Source of the DNA: Scytalidium lignicola
Lineage: Eukaryota > Ascomycota > Leotiomycetes
Assembly (NCBI GenBank): GCA_002812745.2
Contig: NCSJ02000163.1
Span: 28,886-92,885, forward strand
Reading direction: 5' to 3'
Length of the DNA stretch: 64,000 nt
Position 1 is the stretch's first letter. Each line of letters opens with the position of its first letter. A model generated the notes under the pieces. That model made no database searches and was not told where the DNA came from. It worked only from the letters and a program-made list of their open reading frames with translations. A program made the position numbers and the translations under genes. Of the stretch, positions 32,631 to 44,981 are shown one piece after another.

Positions 32631-35600
32631 TTAGAAGTACCCCCTCATTGCATCTTCGAAGCCAGGTCCACCTTTCAGATCCCTATCGAATGCGTTGCTT
32701 ACATCTAGCACCCGCTTAATATGTACCATGCTCATTGGCTCCTTGTTATTGACTGCCAGAGCCTGAGCAGTACGGATCGTGTTTTTGATTTGTCGGCCGT
32801 TCAAGTTGTTACGAGCGAGAGTGTTGTAATCCTCTTCAGTGAATGGCGTTGTCTCCACTCCTTCGAGAACGCGAACTCTCTCGATAAACATCTTGAAAAC
32901 AGCCTTTTTGGCTTTGGTGGTAAGGTCGCCATAGCGGAGGGCAATGTGGATACGTGATTGGAAGGCGTCGTCGAAAGTCTAATTGGTAGTTAGTACTGAC
33001 TCAAAGCGAAATAACATTAGAGAAACTTACCTCCACACGGTTGGTGGTTAAGAAAATGATGCCTTGGAAGTACTCTAGTAGTCTCAAGAAGATAGAGACA
33101 AGAGCGTTTCGGTGGATATCTTGGATTGTTCGCTTCTCCAAGAAGACATCTGCCTCATCCAAGAGCAAGACAGCGCCCCAGGCATGAGCAATATCGAGAA
33201 TCTTCTGTAATTCACCTTCCAATGTCCGTGGATCTGTACCTAGTTCACCCGCACTAACCATGTACAGCGGACATTGTAGAAGCTCCGAAATACCCTCGGC
33301 CGTCAAGGTTTTGCCGGTTCCTGGAGGGCCATGAAGAACAGCAACAAGGCCCTTGCCCTTGCCCTGGATGACATCATCAATGCTCTTTGCAGGGTGATAT
33401 TTATGGGACTCGACGAGAGCCTTGACAATGGCCTTGGTGTTGTTCTCGAGGACTAGTGAGTCATAAGCACCCTCATTCCATACGATATCCTTGACACCGG
33501 AGACCGTGAATTCAAGCCAGAGTTTCTCGGCGAATGCGAAACCAAGGACGACAGGTGAAGCAATGAGATACTCTTCGTCCGTGAAGGTGGGGATTACTTC
33601 TTTCTTAGTTTCTTCCTCGTCGTCTTCATTCTCATGCGAGATTTCCTCGAGTTTCTTCACGACTATTTCTTGACCATCGGCGTCGACTGGGACCGAAACA
33701 AGATGGGTTTCATTCTTTTCATCCATGACAAACTTCATTTTCATCTTGGGGGCTTCTTCGGACTCTTTATCTCTCGTCTCGCTCTCTTCGATATAGTGCT
33801 GCTCATCCTCAGAAATATCATCGTCGCAGCCACAACCTTCATCAGAGTCAATATCAGACGAATCTATCAGATCCGGATCTTGAGGCTTGACTGTGCTGAC
33901 GTTATAGTTCGGGAGAATTCTACGATGAATTGCGGGATCGATCATGATTCTTCCGTTGATGTTGACTTTAACAATCTGCTTGCGCTTCTTGTAGTATGCC
34001 ATACCCTCATGACTCTTATAATGGACGCCTTGCAGCGAAACGAACTTTTTCCCTCTTTCAATCAGCTCCGCACGGATCTTGGTCTCATTCTTGTGGAATT
34101 TTATAGGGTAGCAATTAAGGCTTGTAATCTTTCTTGCGCCTTTGAATGCCGGTACATCACATTCCATGGTCCCTATAATCATTAGCCTCATTCATATCGA
34201 GATTTGGTTTCATAACATACCCATTCCCCAGACCTTTCCATCATACTCGAGATATCTTCCTTCAATGCTATACCATTCTCCCTTCATGAAGCTATACTCC
34301 TTTTCTGCCAGCTCAATTTTGAAAGCACGCGGCTCATCAAGTGAGCCGTAAGTACCAGTGTAGGCAAGTGTGTTCGGTTTGAAAAGAGCCCATAGAAGAT
34401 CGAATGTGATAATTCCCGACTCGAGCATAGGATATAAAGTCTTCTTTGTTGAGGCGTAATCCTTGTCCAAGTATTTCAGAAGAACCTTCAGATGCTTCCG
34501 CATCAGTTCAGCACGTTTCTTTGCCTTCTTCTTGCCCTTTTTAACGGTAATCTTCTTGTTCTTCAGTTCCTTGTATAATTGTCGCAGATCCTCGAGATAC
34601 AGGAAGAGGAGATTAGGGTCGACTGTGGGTGTTTCTTCCACTAAGCTGACGCCTTTTACGCCTTCCATGACCTCGTTCAAAGCTTCTTTCAGCAGTTTAC
34701 TTTTAATATCAACGACGGTGTTCTATGGAGGTTAGCGATGTTTGATATACAGCAAGAAAATTTAACATACCTTATATTTGCCTTCCCAATCAAAAGTTCT
34801 CCGAACATTGAACAAGTACTGATCATACTCCGAGCTTTCCTCATCCTCAGCCGTGTCGGTAAGTTTGTAATTGTGAATGCTACTGTCCCATAGCTGGTCA
34901 ACTCGTTTATACTCCATCTTACTACCACGTTTACTGCGCTTCTCCTTTTTGGCTTTCTTCTCCTTCGACTTCTTTTTATTTTTGAGATCCAATCCAATTG
35001 CTCTCATCCTGGCCCTGGTGTTGATATCGTGAAGACGGGCTCTGCTGCCTAGCACATCTCTGCCATTTCCTCTTAGGCCACCTCCTAGGTTACCTCCCAA
35101 CTGTCCCCAGTTTGTTCCGCCAAGTCCCGGCTGCCCAATGCCTTGAAGCTGGAGTTGCTGCAATTGCAAAATTTGGTTTTGGAGGTCTGCGTTCTGATCG
35201 GCCATATCATCGTCCTCGACCTCGGAAAGTTCCTCTTCGGCGGATTCTTCACTTGAGTCTGAGTCTGAAGACGAATCAGAATCAGAGGAGTCCTGACGAA
35301 GGATTAGCTATTGAATCTGCAAGTAGAAGAAAGTAGTTTGAGTTCATACCTCCTTCTTTGCCTTCCGCTTTAATTTAGCCTTGCGTTTATCTTTTGCCCT
35401 TTGCTTTGCCTTCTTCGCCTTCCTCTTTCTCTTTTGTTTCTCGGATTCAGACTCAGACTCCGAAGATACCTCGGAATCACTAGAATCGGCATCGGAATCC
35501 TCTAAATCTGAATCTTCGGAAGTGGAGGACTCTTCTTCGCTGCTGCTGCTTTCAGCTTCCTTTGATTTTTTGGAAGCAGACTTGGCAGCCTTTTGCTTCT

Positions 35601-35763
35601 GCACCTTCTGTTTAATCTTCTTCACCCTTGACTTTTGTACCTTGTCTGACATTTGCCTCGGCTTAGTCTCAACTTGCGCGGGTATCGTTGCGTCATCCAG
35701 AGGTTGAGTCCTGCCTTCCCTATCGGTCGTAAGGTCGCTCTTGTTGGTAGTTGGAGTATCCAT
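32631..35763 (-). CDS. Large AAA ATPase with acidic/basic N-terminal tail
   Basis: Five exons join to 975 aa: 35763-35350, 35292-34771, 34722-34221, 34172-33031 and 32978-32631. The first 180 residues are low complexity: a Lys-rich stretch, a Ser/Glu/Asp block (ESSSSEEESSTSEDSDLEDS), another Lys-rich stretch, and a second acidic block. A Gln/Leu- and Gly-rich piece follows (QNQILQLQQLQLQGIGQPG). The middle contains a fungal domain found before AAA modules in this family (about residues 300-650, including TFDLLWALFKPNT and GVHYKSHEGMAYYKKRK). The AAA module has Walker A GPPGTGKT (761-768), Walker B AVLLLDEADVFLEKR, the sensor IIFLTTNRVETFDDAFQSRIHIALRY, and the lid LARNNLNGRQIKNTIRTAQAL. This architecture is common in filamentous ascomycetes; its function is unknown to me. 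The charged tails suggest nuclear or nucleic-acid association; that is inference. Confidence 0.9.
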
Positions 35764-37229
35764 TTTGACAGCCTAGATTCACGTACTCATGTACTCATGT
35801 GCTTCCGTGGTGCAAAATATACTGAGGTTTTGGCGGACCGAAATAACGCAAGACTCACTCCAACAGCCGGGATCTGTGGCTCGATACCAAGGTTGAATTC
35901 CGCCTGGATTGCTCTGCTCTGTCGATCTCAACCACAAAAAGTTGGCAAATAACTGGAAAGTCAGGATATTAGGAAAGCTTCTTAAAAATAACGGTGTGCG
36001 AAACCAGCAGATGCCAGTTGTCACTGGAAGGCAGCTAGAGACGCGAAGCCTTGCCTCTACCCAATCACCAGGTACCGGCTGACAGCTAAGACAGGAGAAG
36101 GGGCGGTCAGGCTCAACGGTCACTCACCTTTTTCTTGGTGTTCCTGCTTCGTTTGAAAGAAACTCGAAGTGATTGATGCCCAAGCAGGTACAGTACAAAC
36201 CTTTATATCAGTGAAGCGGTAGATCCGATGTGACGCAAGAAGAGCGGGCTGGAAGACTGGAGGTGGTAGCCTGCAGAGGAGCCTTATCGAGAGGGTTAGC
36301 GGGCAAGGGCAGCGCAGAGCCTAGAGGCGACGAGGCTGAGCAGTTGCAGGTCAGCGCCTAGTTGCCACCCATCGCTCTGGCCAGTCAAGCCCCGAAGCAG
36401 ATGGAGAGGGGAGAAAGATGTTTGCTTGGTCCACAAATTCTGACTCATGCCGGCCTGAAGACGATGTATTTTTCAGGCAACCTTGGTTGGAAATATACAG
36501 TTGACAGTAATAACCTGATAACTGCGGTAGCCTCTTGCCCGCTAAGAGGGGCCCCCCATAGTGGCCGGCGGACGAGGCCGGGCTCAGAGCAATGTAACCA
36601 GGCAGTCAGCCGCCTTGTAGCTCCTTTGTCCCGCCTTATGGGGCCAGTCAACTTTAATCGCTCACTCCTACGTTGGATCGAGCCCTAAACTCGAGCTAAA
36701 CTCCACTCAAATAAACGTCTAATTGTGGAGAAACGGACCCCTGTCAGGGTAGCGGTAGCCTCAAAGCGCATCAGAATTAACGGCGTCTCCGTCTAGCTCT
36801 CCTGCCAGTGGTGTAGACGACTACCAACCTGCCTGTTTACCGTGAGTATGATTAGCTTCAACATTAATGACGTTGATTCTGCCATTTTCAATCTATATAG
36901 ATCGTCACCATCATTGTGAATAGTTGCTACACAAAGAGAGGAATTTCTTATTTCAACTCTCCGCTAATTATGCTGTACTGCTGCTGGATGCTATTTGCAT
37001 TACTAGAAAAGAAACTTTAATTAAAAGAAACTCAATGTAGAATATCCAGTCCTCAGCTCTTTCAATTAGCGGCCTCACCGACATCGTAGGTAGGGAATAA
37101 TACAAAGAGAAATTTGAGTTTGAATGTTAGTGGGGGTTGCTTTGTTTTCCACTCATCATTTTCAATTCGAAAATTTCAAAGTGAGCTCTCACATAAACCG
37201 AGAATTGTTTTCTTGCGAAGAATATACAC
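35764..37229. other. Intergenic with a GC-richer block
   Basis: Upstream region of the AAA gene and 3' flank of the coiled-coil gene. From about 36030 to 36830 the sequence is visibly richer in G and C than its surroundings, with runs such as GGGGCCCCCC at 36548-36557. No frame there carries a recognisable protein. Confidence 0.4.
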
Positions 37230-39163
37230 CTATCTCGACCCCGTGTACCGAAGCTTTTCTTCTTGAATCAAAGCACCTCTGTTAAGTTGTTGTTCTTGGC
37301 TTTCTTCCAGCATCGGACGACGCGAGCTAGTATTCAGACTGCCTCGAGTACCTCTTGGACTATATGAATTGGAACGACTTTGATCGGGTGACCAAATACC
37401 CACGGGTACAGACAATCGGTCGGCGTATGCAACTGTAATGCTAGGTGTAGTGTTACGGCTGCCTCGTCGGAATTGCTGTTCCTCTAGACCTGTCTCACTG
37501 ATTTGAGATGTATCTCTTCTATGAATATCATAGCCGGCTATAGGAGTATCATCGTTCCTCTTCTGAACAGACAATCTAGATGTGAGACTTCTCATCTGGC
37601 TTGATCTGACTCGAGAGTAACGAGATACTGACGCCTGTTTCTCAAGAAGAACAGCCTCGAGATTATTCCTCTCCATTGCCCCTGAGATGACGACGTCTTC
37701 AAGCTCTGCAATTCGCTCAAGAAGATCTTCAATAATCATGTTTTTTCTCTTTATTTCCTTTTCCAAATCATGGCTGAGTTTATGGAGATGTGTAAATTCT
37801 CCCCCGAGTTTGGCATTGCGCTGCTCAACATTGCCAAAGTTTTCTGTATACTGTATATTGATCTCATTGAGCTTCCTCAGATCGTCACTAAGTCTCACAT
37901 TATCTTCATAGAGCCTATCGACTTCATATTTGAGGCCAGCATTAGTCTCGTTCAGCATTGTAAGATCAGCTTGTGATATCACTCTCATGTCGGTGATGTT
38001 AGTTCCGCAAAGTTCTTGGGCACTATACTTGTGAGTGACAGGTCTTTCTTTCACGCAACGAAAAAGAGTAAGTTACCTCAAAAGGAAGTCTGTGAAGTGC
38101 ACAGGCTTGTCGTCCGGACCCTTCAACAAGATCTCTTCGGCAGGAGTTTGTGTCAGCTCTGGTATCATGCCCAGAAACTCTTCCATATGAACAATGTTGG
38201 TGGGCCGATCATCCCAGCTATCATATCTACTAGATGTTAGTTCCTGGGCTTATCCACGGCACTCATGTAATACCTAGTATATGGACAAGATACATACCCT
38301 TCAGCTATATTCGGAACACTCTGAGCACTAGTCATATATTCTGTGAGTGTGGGTTGCTCTTGCGTCATGCTCTGGGTTGAAATATGTTCTGTACTATTAG
38401 CTCTACATCCTTCACTCTCAGGTGCCGTTTCTTTGTTATTGTTCATTGACATTGGCCCTGACTGGATATTGAGCTGTATTTGTCGGTTTTGTAAAGCAGC
38501 TATACTCGCAGCTATCTTTTCTTCGTCAGTCTGTCGCTTTTTCCAACTTCGTTGCTGTGAATGAACGTTGTTGATAGTCGACTCAGAATATTGAGATCCG
38601 TCTTCCTGACTCTGTTCTACCAGAGAACGCTTTTGCTTTGCTTTGATACTGGTTGTTGTAGAATGAAGATTTGGGGAATTCCTGTTATGGAACAATATCT
38701 GTTCATTAGGCGTAGTAGTCTCACAGATCGAATCGTAGTGAGTAAGAGTTGATGCGCTATTATTCATGTTTGTGTTGTCTAATTCACTGACAGCAACATG
38801 AAATGGACCATGGCTAGCTATATTCACTAAAGAAATAGGTTTATTGCTACTGTGAATATGATTTTGATCCCGGTTGTTGTCATTTATGAAATCGTCGTCA
38901 TTACGATTGCCCTCAGCCGTATAGTTAATGCCAATTTGCTCTTCTCTTGTCCTCTCCGCCTCCGTTATGGGCTTTGCGAAGGAGACAAGGTCACCACCGC
39001 TGAGGGTGTTTTGCAGTGATGGCAGCCCTGACTCCGCTTGCACAGACAAACAGGCGTGCTTTTTCACCATATGGTGATCCACTATCGCCTTTCGTTTGCT
39101 AGGCGGATCAATGGGAGTGAGATGAAGGTTAGATCCGCCAGTGTTGGTACCGTTATTTGCCAT
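37230..39163 (-). CDS. Hypothetical coiled-coil protein
   Basis: Predicted three-exon gene for about 590 aa: 39163-38298, 38229-38077 and 37983-37230. I do not recognise it. The first 290 residues are hydrophilic, rich in Asn, Ser, Thr and Gln, with basic patches (KAKQKRSLVEQ, SWKKRQTDEEK). Exon 2 encodes a compact motif, SWDDRPTNIVHMEEFLGMIP, followed by TPAEEILLKGPDDKPVHFTD. Residues from about 345 to 450 form a clear heptad-rich coiled coil (NAGLKYEVDRLYEDNVRLSD, DLEKEIKRKNMIIEDLLERI). The tail is Ser/Arg-rich. The second intron was placed at the acceptor GACATGAG/A because it has a CTAAC branch site and keeps frame; a 33-nt alternative is too short. The layout recalls fungal proteins with a scaffold or spindle-type role, but that is a guess. 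Confidence 0.7.
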
Positions 39164-40067
39164 TTCTGGATTCTAGTTGAGCCAATATTTCGTCTAGCCA
39201 CGTTGTATTTCAAAATTTAACCAGAATTGGTAATCGAATAGAATCTAAAATTCCTAGGATGCAAAAGTTTGCCCCAGACGGCGATGTAGATGCTTACAAG
39301 GACTTGTATCAAACTGATTGATGTATTGTTGTTGTGAAGTATGTGTATCGTGGTTGTAAGAGCCAACCTCCTGAAATAAAAAGCAAGAAAGCCTATGATA
39401 CTGGTATAATACCAAAAATTAGAGAGATATGATAATATTTAGCAGGTTGTGATACTTAGTGGGATAGATGCTGATTCTGCGAATATTCTGTGGAAGTGTA
39501 ACGATGGGTGCTGCGGGATTGAACCGTTGAACAGACGACAGGAGATGTAAAGGGGAGGAGTCGTTTGGTGCCATAATGTCATTGTTACCAACAAGAGTGA
39601 ATGGTATTCCTAGCGGGGATGAGGATGGCAACTGATGGTTTGAGATTAATAACAGATTAAACCCCTTTTAAAACATCCATTAATACTATCAACAGCAACA
39701 TAATCGATATAAAATATTCTAGAGCTATAGATTGGAAACCATTTTGGTAGAACTATAAAGCTACCATTCCACGTCACATAGAGAGGGTGGATACTGGATA
39801 GGGGCTTTGGATTCAGCTAGACTAAAATTATGTAGTATTCTGTTATACAGAGCAGATAATTTAATAATGCTGAATTAATGGGCCCATTAGATGTTACGCA
39901 CTGCATTTATCCTCTCCTATGCATCAATATACCTCTATGGCAAGATAAAAAGGGACGGAAACATGATATTTGTCGAAGTCAGCTCGACCTGACGAGATCA
40001 GATAGCCTATTAGATGCAATTTTTTGCAAAGCATAACTGAAACCAGCAATTCTTGCAGCAAACCATC
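39164..40067. other. Intergenic
   Basis: Upstream of the coiled-coil gene and downstream of the SANT-like gene, both on minus. A minus-strand frame around 39419-39631 has no ATG at its start and no motif. Nothing else is seen. Confidence 0.45.
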
Positions 40068-41279
40068 TTACATAGAATCGCCCATATCACCCTCCTCGTC
40101 CTCAGGGTCATGTTTGACATCGACAGCCATACTATTGCCTCCATTGACAGCATAGGCATCAGCTCCAGCATAATTACCGGCGGCATCAACCAACTTCTGC
40201 TTAACAAGCGTGTCCCACTTCTTCTCAACAGCAGCAGGCTTGTATTCATCAGCACCAGCCGCAATCATAACCTTGGCAATATCAGCCCATTTCTCGCGCT
40301 CCATCTTCTTAAATGTAGCAGTCAAAGTTTCCTCGACCTGCTGTTTAGCGATAGCAAGTTTTTGGGCCTAAAAATGTTCAGTAACTAATCTAGACCGACA
40401 TTATAGGAAATATGAAAGTGACTTACATCTCCCTCCTTCCAGTCTTGAGCAACAGCCAAAAGCTTAGCATAGCGCTTTCTGAGGACATCCTTGCCCGGGA
40501 CAATGCCAGTAACGTTAGTCCACGCGTCCTGGATCTCCGGCCACGGCTTGTTTTCTTTCTTCATCGCGATAAGGAGACGATCACCCTCACTGAACTCGGC
40601 TTGAGATTCTGGAAGCTTGTCCTTGACAGCAGCTGGCTTGCGAACCTTCTTGGTTGGAGTCTCGCCATCAACAGCCTTGGATCCGCGTCTCTTGCCAGAA
40701 GTAGCGACTCCTTCACCACCTGGAGTAGCAGGATCAGGAGTGTTATTACCCTCGACTTTAACTTTTGCCTTGCCAGTTGCCTTGCCCTTTGGGGTTCTCT
40801 TGGTCTTTGAAGTAGGGGTTGCCATCTTATCATCACCGTTTGTAACACCTTCCTTTTTGACAGCTTTTTTGCCCTTTTTTGATGGTGTAACAGGATTCTC
40901 ATTGCCCAAGCTCAGCTGGCTCAGATCAGTCATGGTAGATCCATCGCTGGCAGCATCCTAGGATAAGAGCGTCAATAAAGCAATATCCAGGAGACATAGT
41001 CAAATAGCAGTGAAAACAACAGAAGAAAACACATCCTAGGAAATACACTTGGGTTGATAAAGTAGACGCGTGAGAAGGGAGAGGGAAGCACAGTAGTGGT
41101 AGGATATCTAAAGGAGATTCGAAAAAACAAGTGTATCATATCACCACGATGATTATGATGATATTAATGGTGAAATAAGAATATATGATGGGTCATACCT
41201 CTTGAATATCAACGGTGTTGATTGCTGTGAAGCTAGCAGCCGGATCAGCGACTTCAAACTCAAGTTGTAGAGGAGCCAT
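40068..41279 (-). CDS. Two-repeat Myb/SANT-like protein with basic tail
   Basis: Three exons (41279-41199, 40957-40427, 40367-40068) give 303 aa. The protein starts MAPLQLEFEVADPAASFTAI. Residues 40-130 are basic, Lys/Pro/Thr-rich, with nuclear-localisation-like runs (PSKKGKKAVKKEG, SGKRRGSK, TPTKKVRKPAA). Two helical repeats with spaced tryptophans follow: FSEGDRLLIAMKKENKPWPE with IQDAWTNVTG and LRKRYAKLL, and then FKKMEREKWADIAKVMIAAG with VEKKWDTLVKQ. Spacing and aromatic positions match degenerate Myb/SANT modules seen in many fungal chromatin proteins. The C-terminus is acidic (DPEDEEGDMGDSM). A nuclear DNA- or histone-binding role is inferred from composition and fold likeness, not from an identified orthologue. 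Confidence 0.85.
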
Positions 41280-42729
41280 CTTGATAGCTATTGTTTTGGA
41301 GATATTGAAGTTTGACTGATTCAACGAATTGTACAAAGTTGGCTATGATTGTTGGTAGATGTAAACAAATTTTGTTGTGGTAAAGTGGAAATGGGAGGGT
41401 AAGGAATTAACAAAGAGTATGACCTATCCTATTGGAGGGTAATAGGCAGCACTAGCAGAACAAAAAACCGTGCCCAGAGTAACTTCACAAACTCAGAAAT
41501 TACTTCTAGAAGATGTTGGCAGGTCAGGAAGTCAAAAGAAAATCATAGTGAAATCAAGAACTTTCATGCAAATAAAGATGAGACGTGTTAGTAAACGGGT
41601 ATTCTATAGTTATACTTCTGAAAAAGATCACAATTATAAATGGAAAATACTGATAATTCTACAGGCATTTGTAGAAGCCGCTTGACATGTCTACATAATT
41701 CGACCCATATCCTAGAAGTACTAAACTTCCACTGGATATGCAGATAACATACGGACCAAAACCACTATGTTGCGTCCAATTAGAAAGAGAATATTTAGAA
41801 ACTCTTCTGTAGCTAAGCACTTCTGTAACTGAAAGCTCAATGGTTTGAAATTGCAAACATTGTGGAAAACAACAATGCGAAGGCAGTATGTCACGAGCAA
41901 ACGAAATCTGCTCTATGCCATTCGAACAGAACGGCTTCCTATCCCCTAACATCACGATTCTTTATATCTTTACCTGACTGATGGATCGATGTCTGACTGC
42001 TCTCAATACTTCGAGTAGCAGTACTGATTCATTTAGTTTGTTACTAACTTTTCATAAGAGAAGGGGGTTGTTGAAAGGAAGTATGTTGATATCCCGAGGC
42101 TAGCCCTGATCTAGCTAGACTGGGTTTGCTATCCTAAAACCACTTCTTTCCCTCTTTGAATAATTAAGCTTCGCTATTCTGCCATTCGATTACTTATTTG
42201 CCCGTTTTACCCTCTCGGATATCGAAATGTTACTGTATTTACAACATACGTTTACCATCCCCAGGTTAATATTTTCTGTTATGAATTTCTTCTATTATCT
42301 TTACTTTAATATTTTTCGTTGCTCCTGTATATAGCTCTTCTTCCGCTCGGAAGTAGGAAAGAGTAGCAACACATTCCCCGCATTATTTTTTATGAAAATA
42401 CTTAATTATCTCTTGCTTTTCAAGTTTTTCTCTCATGTTGTAACACATTCTTCTGTATGGACACGTGGAGTCCTTTCCTCAAGATGAACGGCTAGATGCA
42501 TAGCACTCGATGCAACACCACAGTGGTAGGTAGTCATCTCAGCTTGTCAAGATATTGTGTAACTTTCTTGACAACTCAATGGTACGACCTCTCATAATTG
42601 CCTTCTTTGGTTTAACTTTCCAAAAAGACTTGAATCTACTCACCCTCTCATTTCTCTACAAAACTTCACAATTGTAGAATATATTGTATCTTCCCAATCT
42701 ACTTCAACCATTCCATAAAAAAATTAAAA
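41280..42729. other. Divergent upstream region
   Basis: About 1.4 kb between the SANT-like gene (minus) and the 275-aa gene (plus). AT- and CT-rich, with short uninformative frames only. No gene that I can support. Confidence 0.4.
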
Positions 42730-43557
42730 ATGATCCGCTTTCGCTCTTCACGGCACTCAAATGCCCATCGAAATGCCAGAATGCTCCTCGCAAAAGGGCA
42801 TTCCAGCCCAATCAAACTCCATCCCTCCCTAGACCCAGAAAAACACACCTACTTCTTAGAAGCAGGATCCGAAACCTGGCTCTTCCTCGGAAAACACCTT
42901 ACCACGCACCTCCCCCTCCTCCCCAACGTGCTGAAGCGAGCCATGGCGCTTTACTACGACGTCGTAGACCACTTCTACGGGCAATGGATCCATAACTTCG
43001 ATCCTTATATCTACGAGGGTGCGCTTCGGTGTTTACTTTTGAAGATGTATCGTCTTGAGGAAGCGGCAGGGCATCTGAATCTAAGATATTGGCAGCAGTG
43101 GCATTTGTATAATGCGCGGAATCATAATGAGACGGTCTTCGAGGAGATTCTTCTCTGGCGGTTACCGCAGTGGCAGAGTCTTGGAAGTATCCAGGAGCTC
43201 GAGGATGATTTGTACAATGCTTTGCAATATTTCATGGCGATCTATGAGATTCTGCGGCCTGATCGTGGGTTCGGCGTTGGTCGTGTCCTCTATGGTGAGA
43301 TCATCCTCGAGGCTTCTCAGTTCGCGGAGTGGATTGCAGAGTATCTTGGTGGTGATCAGTTGTTCGTCATGGTGTACTGGGTGGTCAAGATTGCGTATAA
43401 TTACGATGTCCAGGAGGGGTTTGAAGCGGCGAGACAGATGGTTAGACAGTTGGATCGAAAGGAGAGGCAGGAGTTGGAGAATGAAGCGGGCCAGCGTAAA
43501 GGTACTGATCAGATTGCAGAAGATTTATTTAATATTATTGTCTTGCGGCTTTATTAA
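42730..43557 (+). CDS. Hypothetical protein, 275 aa
   Basis: Single-exon gene; the family is unknown to me. The N-terminus is basic (MIRFRSSRHSNAHRNARMLL). The middle resembles the BTB-downstream helical region of short fungal BTB-like proteins: FLEAGSETWLFLGKHLTTHL, then FYGQWIHNFDPYIYEGALRC and LLLKMYRLEEAAGHL, but I cannot place a complete BTB fold. The second half is helical and aromatic-rich (LEDDLYNALQYFMAIYEIL, DQLFVMVYWVVKIAYNYDVQ). The tail contains a charged helix (QLDRKERQELENEAGQRK). No signal peptide or membrane helix is convincing. The long frame, ATG in an A-rich context and codon preference support a real gene. Confidence 0.75.
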   Translation: MIRFRSSRHSNAHRNARMLLAKGHSSPIKLHPSLDPEKHTYFLEAGSETWLFLGKHLTTHLPLLPNVLKRAMALYYDVVDHFYGQWIHNFDPYIYEGALRCLLLKMYRLEEAAGHLNLRYWQQWHLYNARNHNETVFEEILLWRLPQWQSLGSIQELEDDLYNALQYFMAIYEILRPDRGFGVGRVLYGEIILEASQFAEWIAEYLGGDQLFVMVYWVVKIAYNYDVQEGFEAARQMVRQLDRKERQELENEAGQRKGTDQIAEDLFNIIVLRLY

Positions 43558-43854
43558 TTAGGGGCCTTTCTAGTTGTAGATGGCGATGTAAGCATTTGAG
43601 TTAGGCATAATTGGAGATCGCTTGTATGGAGGACCTGCATGCTGATGGGTGGTTAGTATGTAACTGGTCACATGTATAATGGATCTACTTCCAAGAGATA
43701 CTCAGTCTACAAAAGGTTCAGATGATATTCTAGTGAGGTGCTACAGTAAACAAACGACGCTTGATAACACCTTTGCCAATTACAAAACTATTTATACAAA
43801 TATTGGGACTATGGTTGACAATATTCGTAGTCGGAATATTCATAAGAATTGAGC
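43558..43854. other. Convergent 3' flanks
   Basis: Short gap between the 275-aa gene and the stop of the minus-strand kinase; no gene. Confidence 0.5.
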
Positions 43855-44981
43855 TCAAAGGTCTGATAGCCAAGGATGTTCCAATGCTTGACGCGCTGTG
43901 ATTCGCTTTCTAGGATCCAAGTTTGTTAGCTGCTCGATGAAATCCTTAAACATAACATCGCTAACATCTGGCCACTGGGAAAATGGCTTGTATGGAATAT
44001 TTTCTTCAGATCGCCCTTCCCAAAGCATGCGTAAGACTTGGCAGCTAATGTTATCGTCGGCAATGTGCTTCAAGAGCCCATTAAATCCTTCCTGGTCTCC
44101 AAAGTATGAAACTTGACGTTGCAGGCGAATGAGAGCGGGTAATACTCCTTGTGCTTGGTGCTTTCGGAAGTCATCATCAGGACCAAAAATGACACGTCCT
44201 AACATGGCATAGACACACTATCGAGATACGTTAGAGGATCGGTTCTCAAATAGATTGGAAGGACTTACCACAGTCCCAAAGGAGAAAATGTCAGTGGGCT
44301 TGTTAAGTTCACCTTTGAAGTGTGCCTCTGGACTGCACCAATTATCATTACCAGCAAGCATACCCTTAATGCACCTGCCCTTAGGGAGATAGGCGGCGTT
44401 TTCAAGGTCGATGATTTGAACCTGTTCAACTATCATCTCTTGGCCAGTGTGGCGACAGTTGACCATGATATTATCCGGCTTGATATCTAAACACAGTCAG
44501 TATTCATGCATGCTGAGTCCTTTATATGAGAAAGCTGTTTAGGGCAGATTACCAAGATGGACGACCTGTCGGTCATGCAGTTCAGCAATCCCTCGCAAAC
44601 AAGCCTTGAGAATTTGCTTTCTGGCTCTCATTGGGATTTGCTTCCTAACAAGGTGAAGGAAGTCATCAGTCAGATATTTATACACTAGTATGCGCTGTCC
44701 TAGTATGATGTCCCACGGAAGTCGGATGTAGGGACTCTCGTGAAGTTGAGGCCGGATCTTCTCATTGAAGCCGGACAGTATGTCTTTTGGCATATCTTTT
44801 AAGACAAATTGATCTTTCCCAAACCTAAGAGTGAGTTAGTTCATGAGGTAAGCAGCATGAATGATCAGGGTTCGAACGTTGCCAACCAGACACGGCCGAG
44901 GTGTGGTCTCTCTTGGAGTAGCTCTGTGAACCGATAGTGACGTCCAGAGGCGCCAACAAAGTCATTCTGAGTAGAGGCCAT
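43855..44981 (-). CDS. Small atypical serine/threonine protein kinase
   Basis: Four exons (44981-44878, 44824-44553, 44486-44269, 44217-43855) give 318 aa. It is a compact kinase domain with little outside it. The N-lobe starts [20 protein letters not shown] and has the likely ATP lysine in FVLKDM; a canonical glycine-rich loop (GxGxxG) is absent. The hinge region is [13 protein letters not shown]. The catalytic loop is [20 protein letters not shown], with Asp and Asn intact. The metal-binding motif reads [11 protein letters not shown], so DLE replaces DFG. The activation end reads [20 protein letters not shown], with SPE instead of APE. The C-lobe ends [20 protein letters not shown], as in active kinases. 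Similar small kinases with DLE are a recurring expanded family in filamentous fungi. Activity is possible, because the DFG aspartate is kept. The exon 1 donor (AC/GTTCGA) was chosen to give RVWLATF. Confidence 0.88.

Noticed and set aside
36362..36688. 108-codon plus-strand frame in the GC-richer block
   Set aside because: High GC lowers stop frequency; there is no recognisable domain and no codon preference like the neighbouring genes.
39419..39631. Minus-strand frame upstream of the coiled-coil gene
   Set aside because: No ATG at its start and no motif; probably leader or intergenic DNA.
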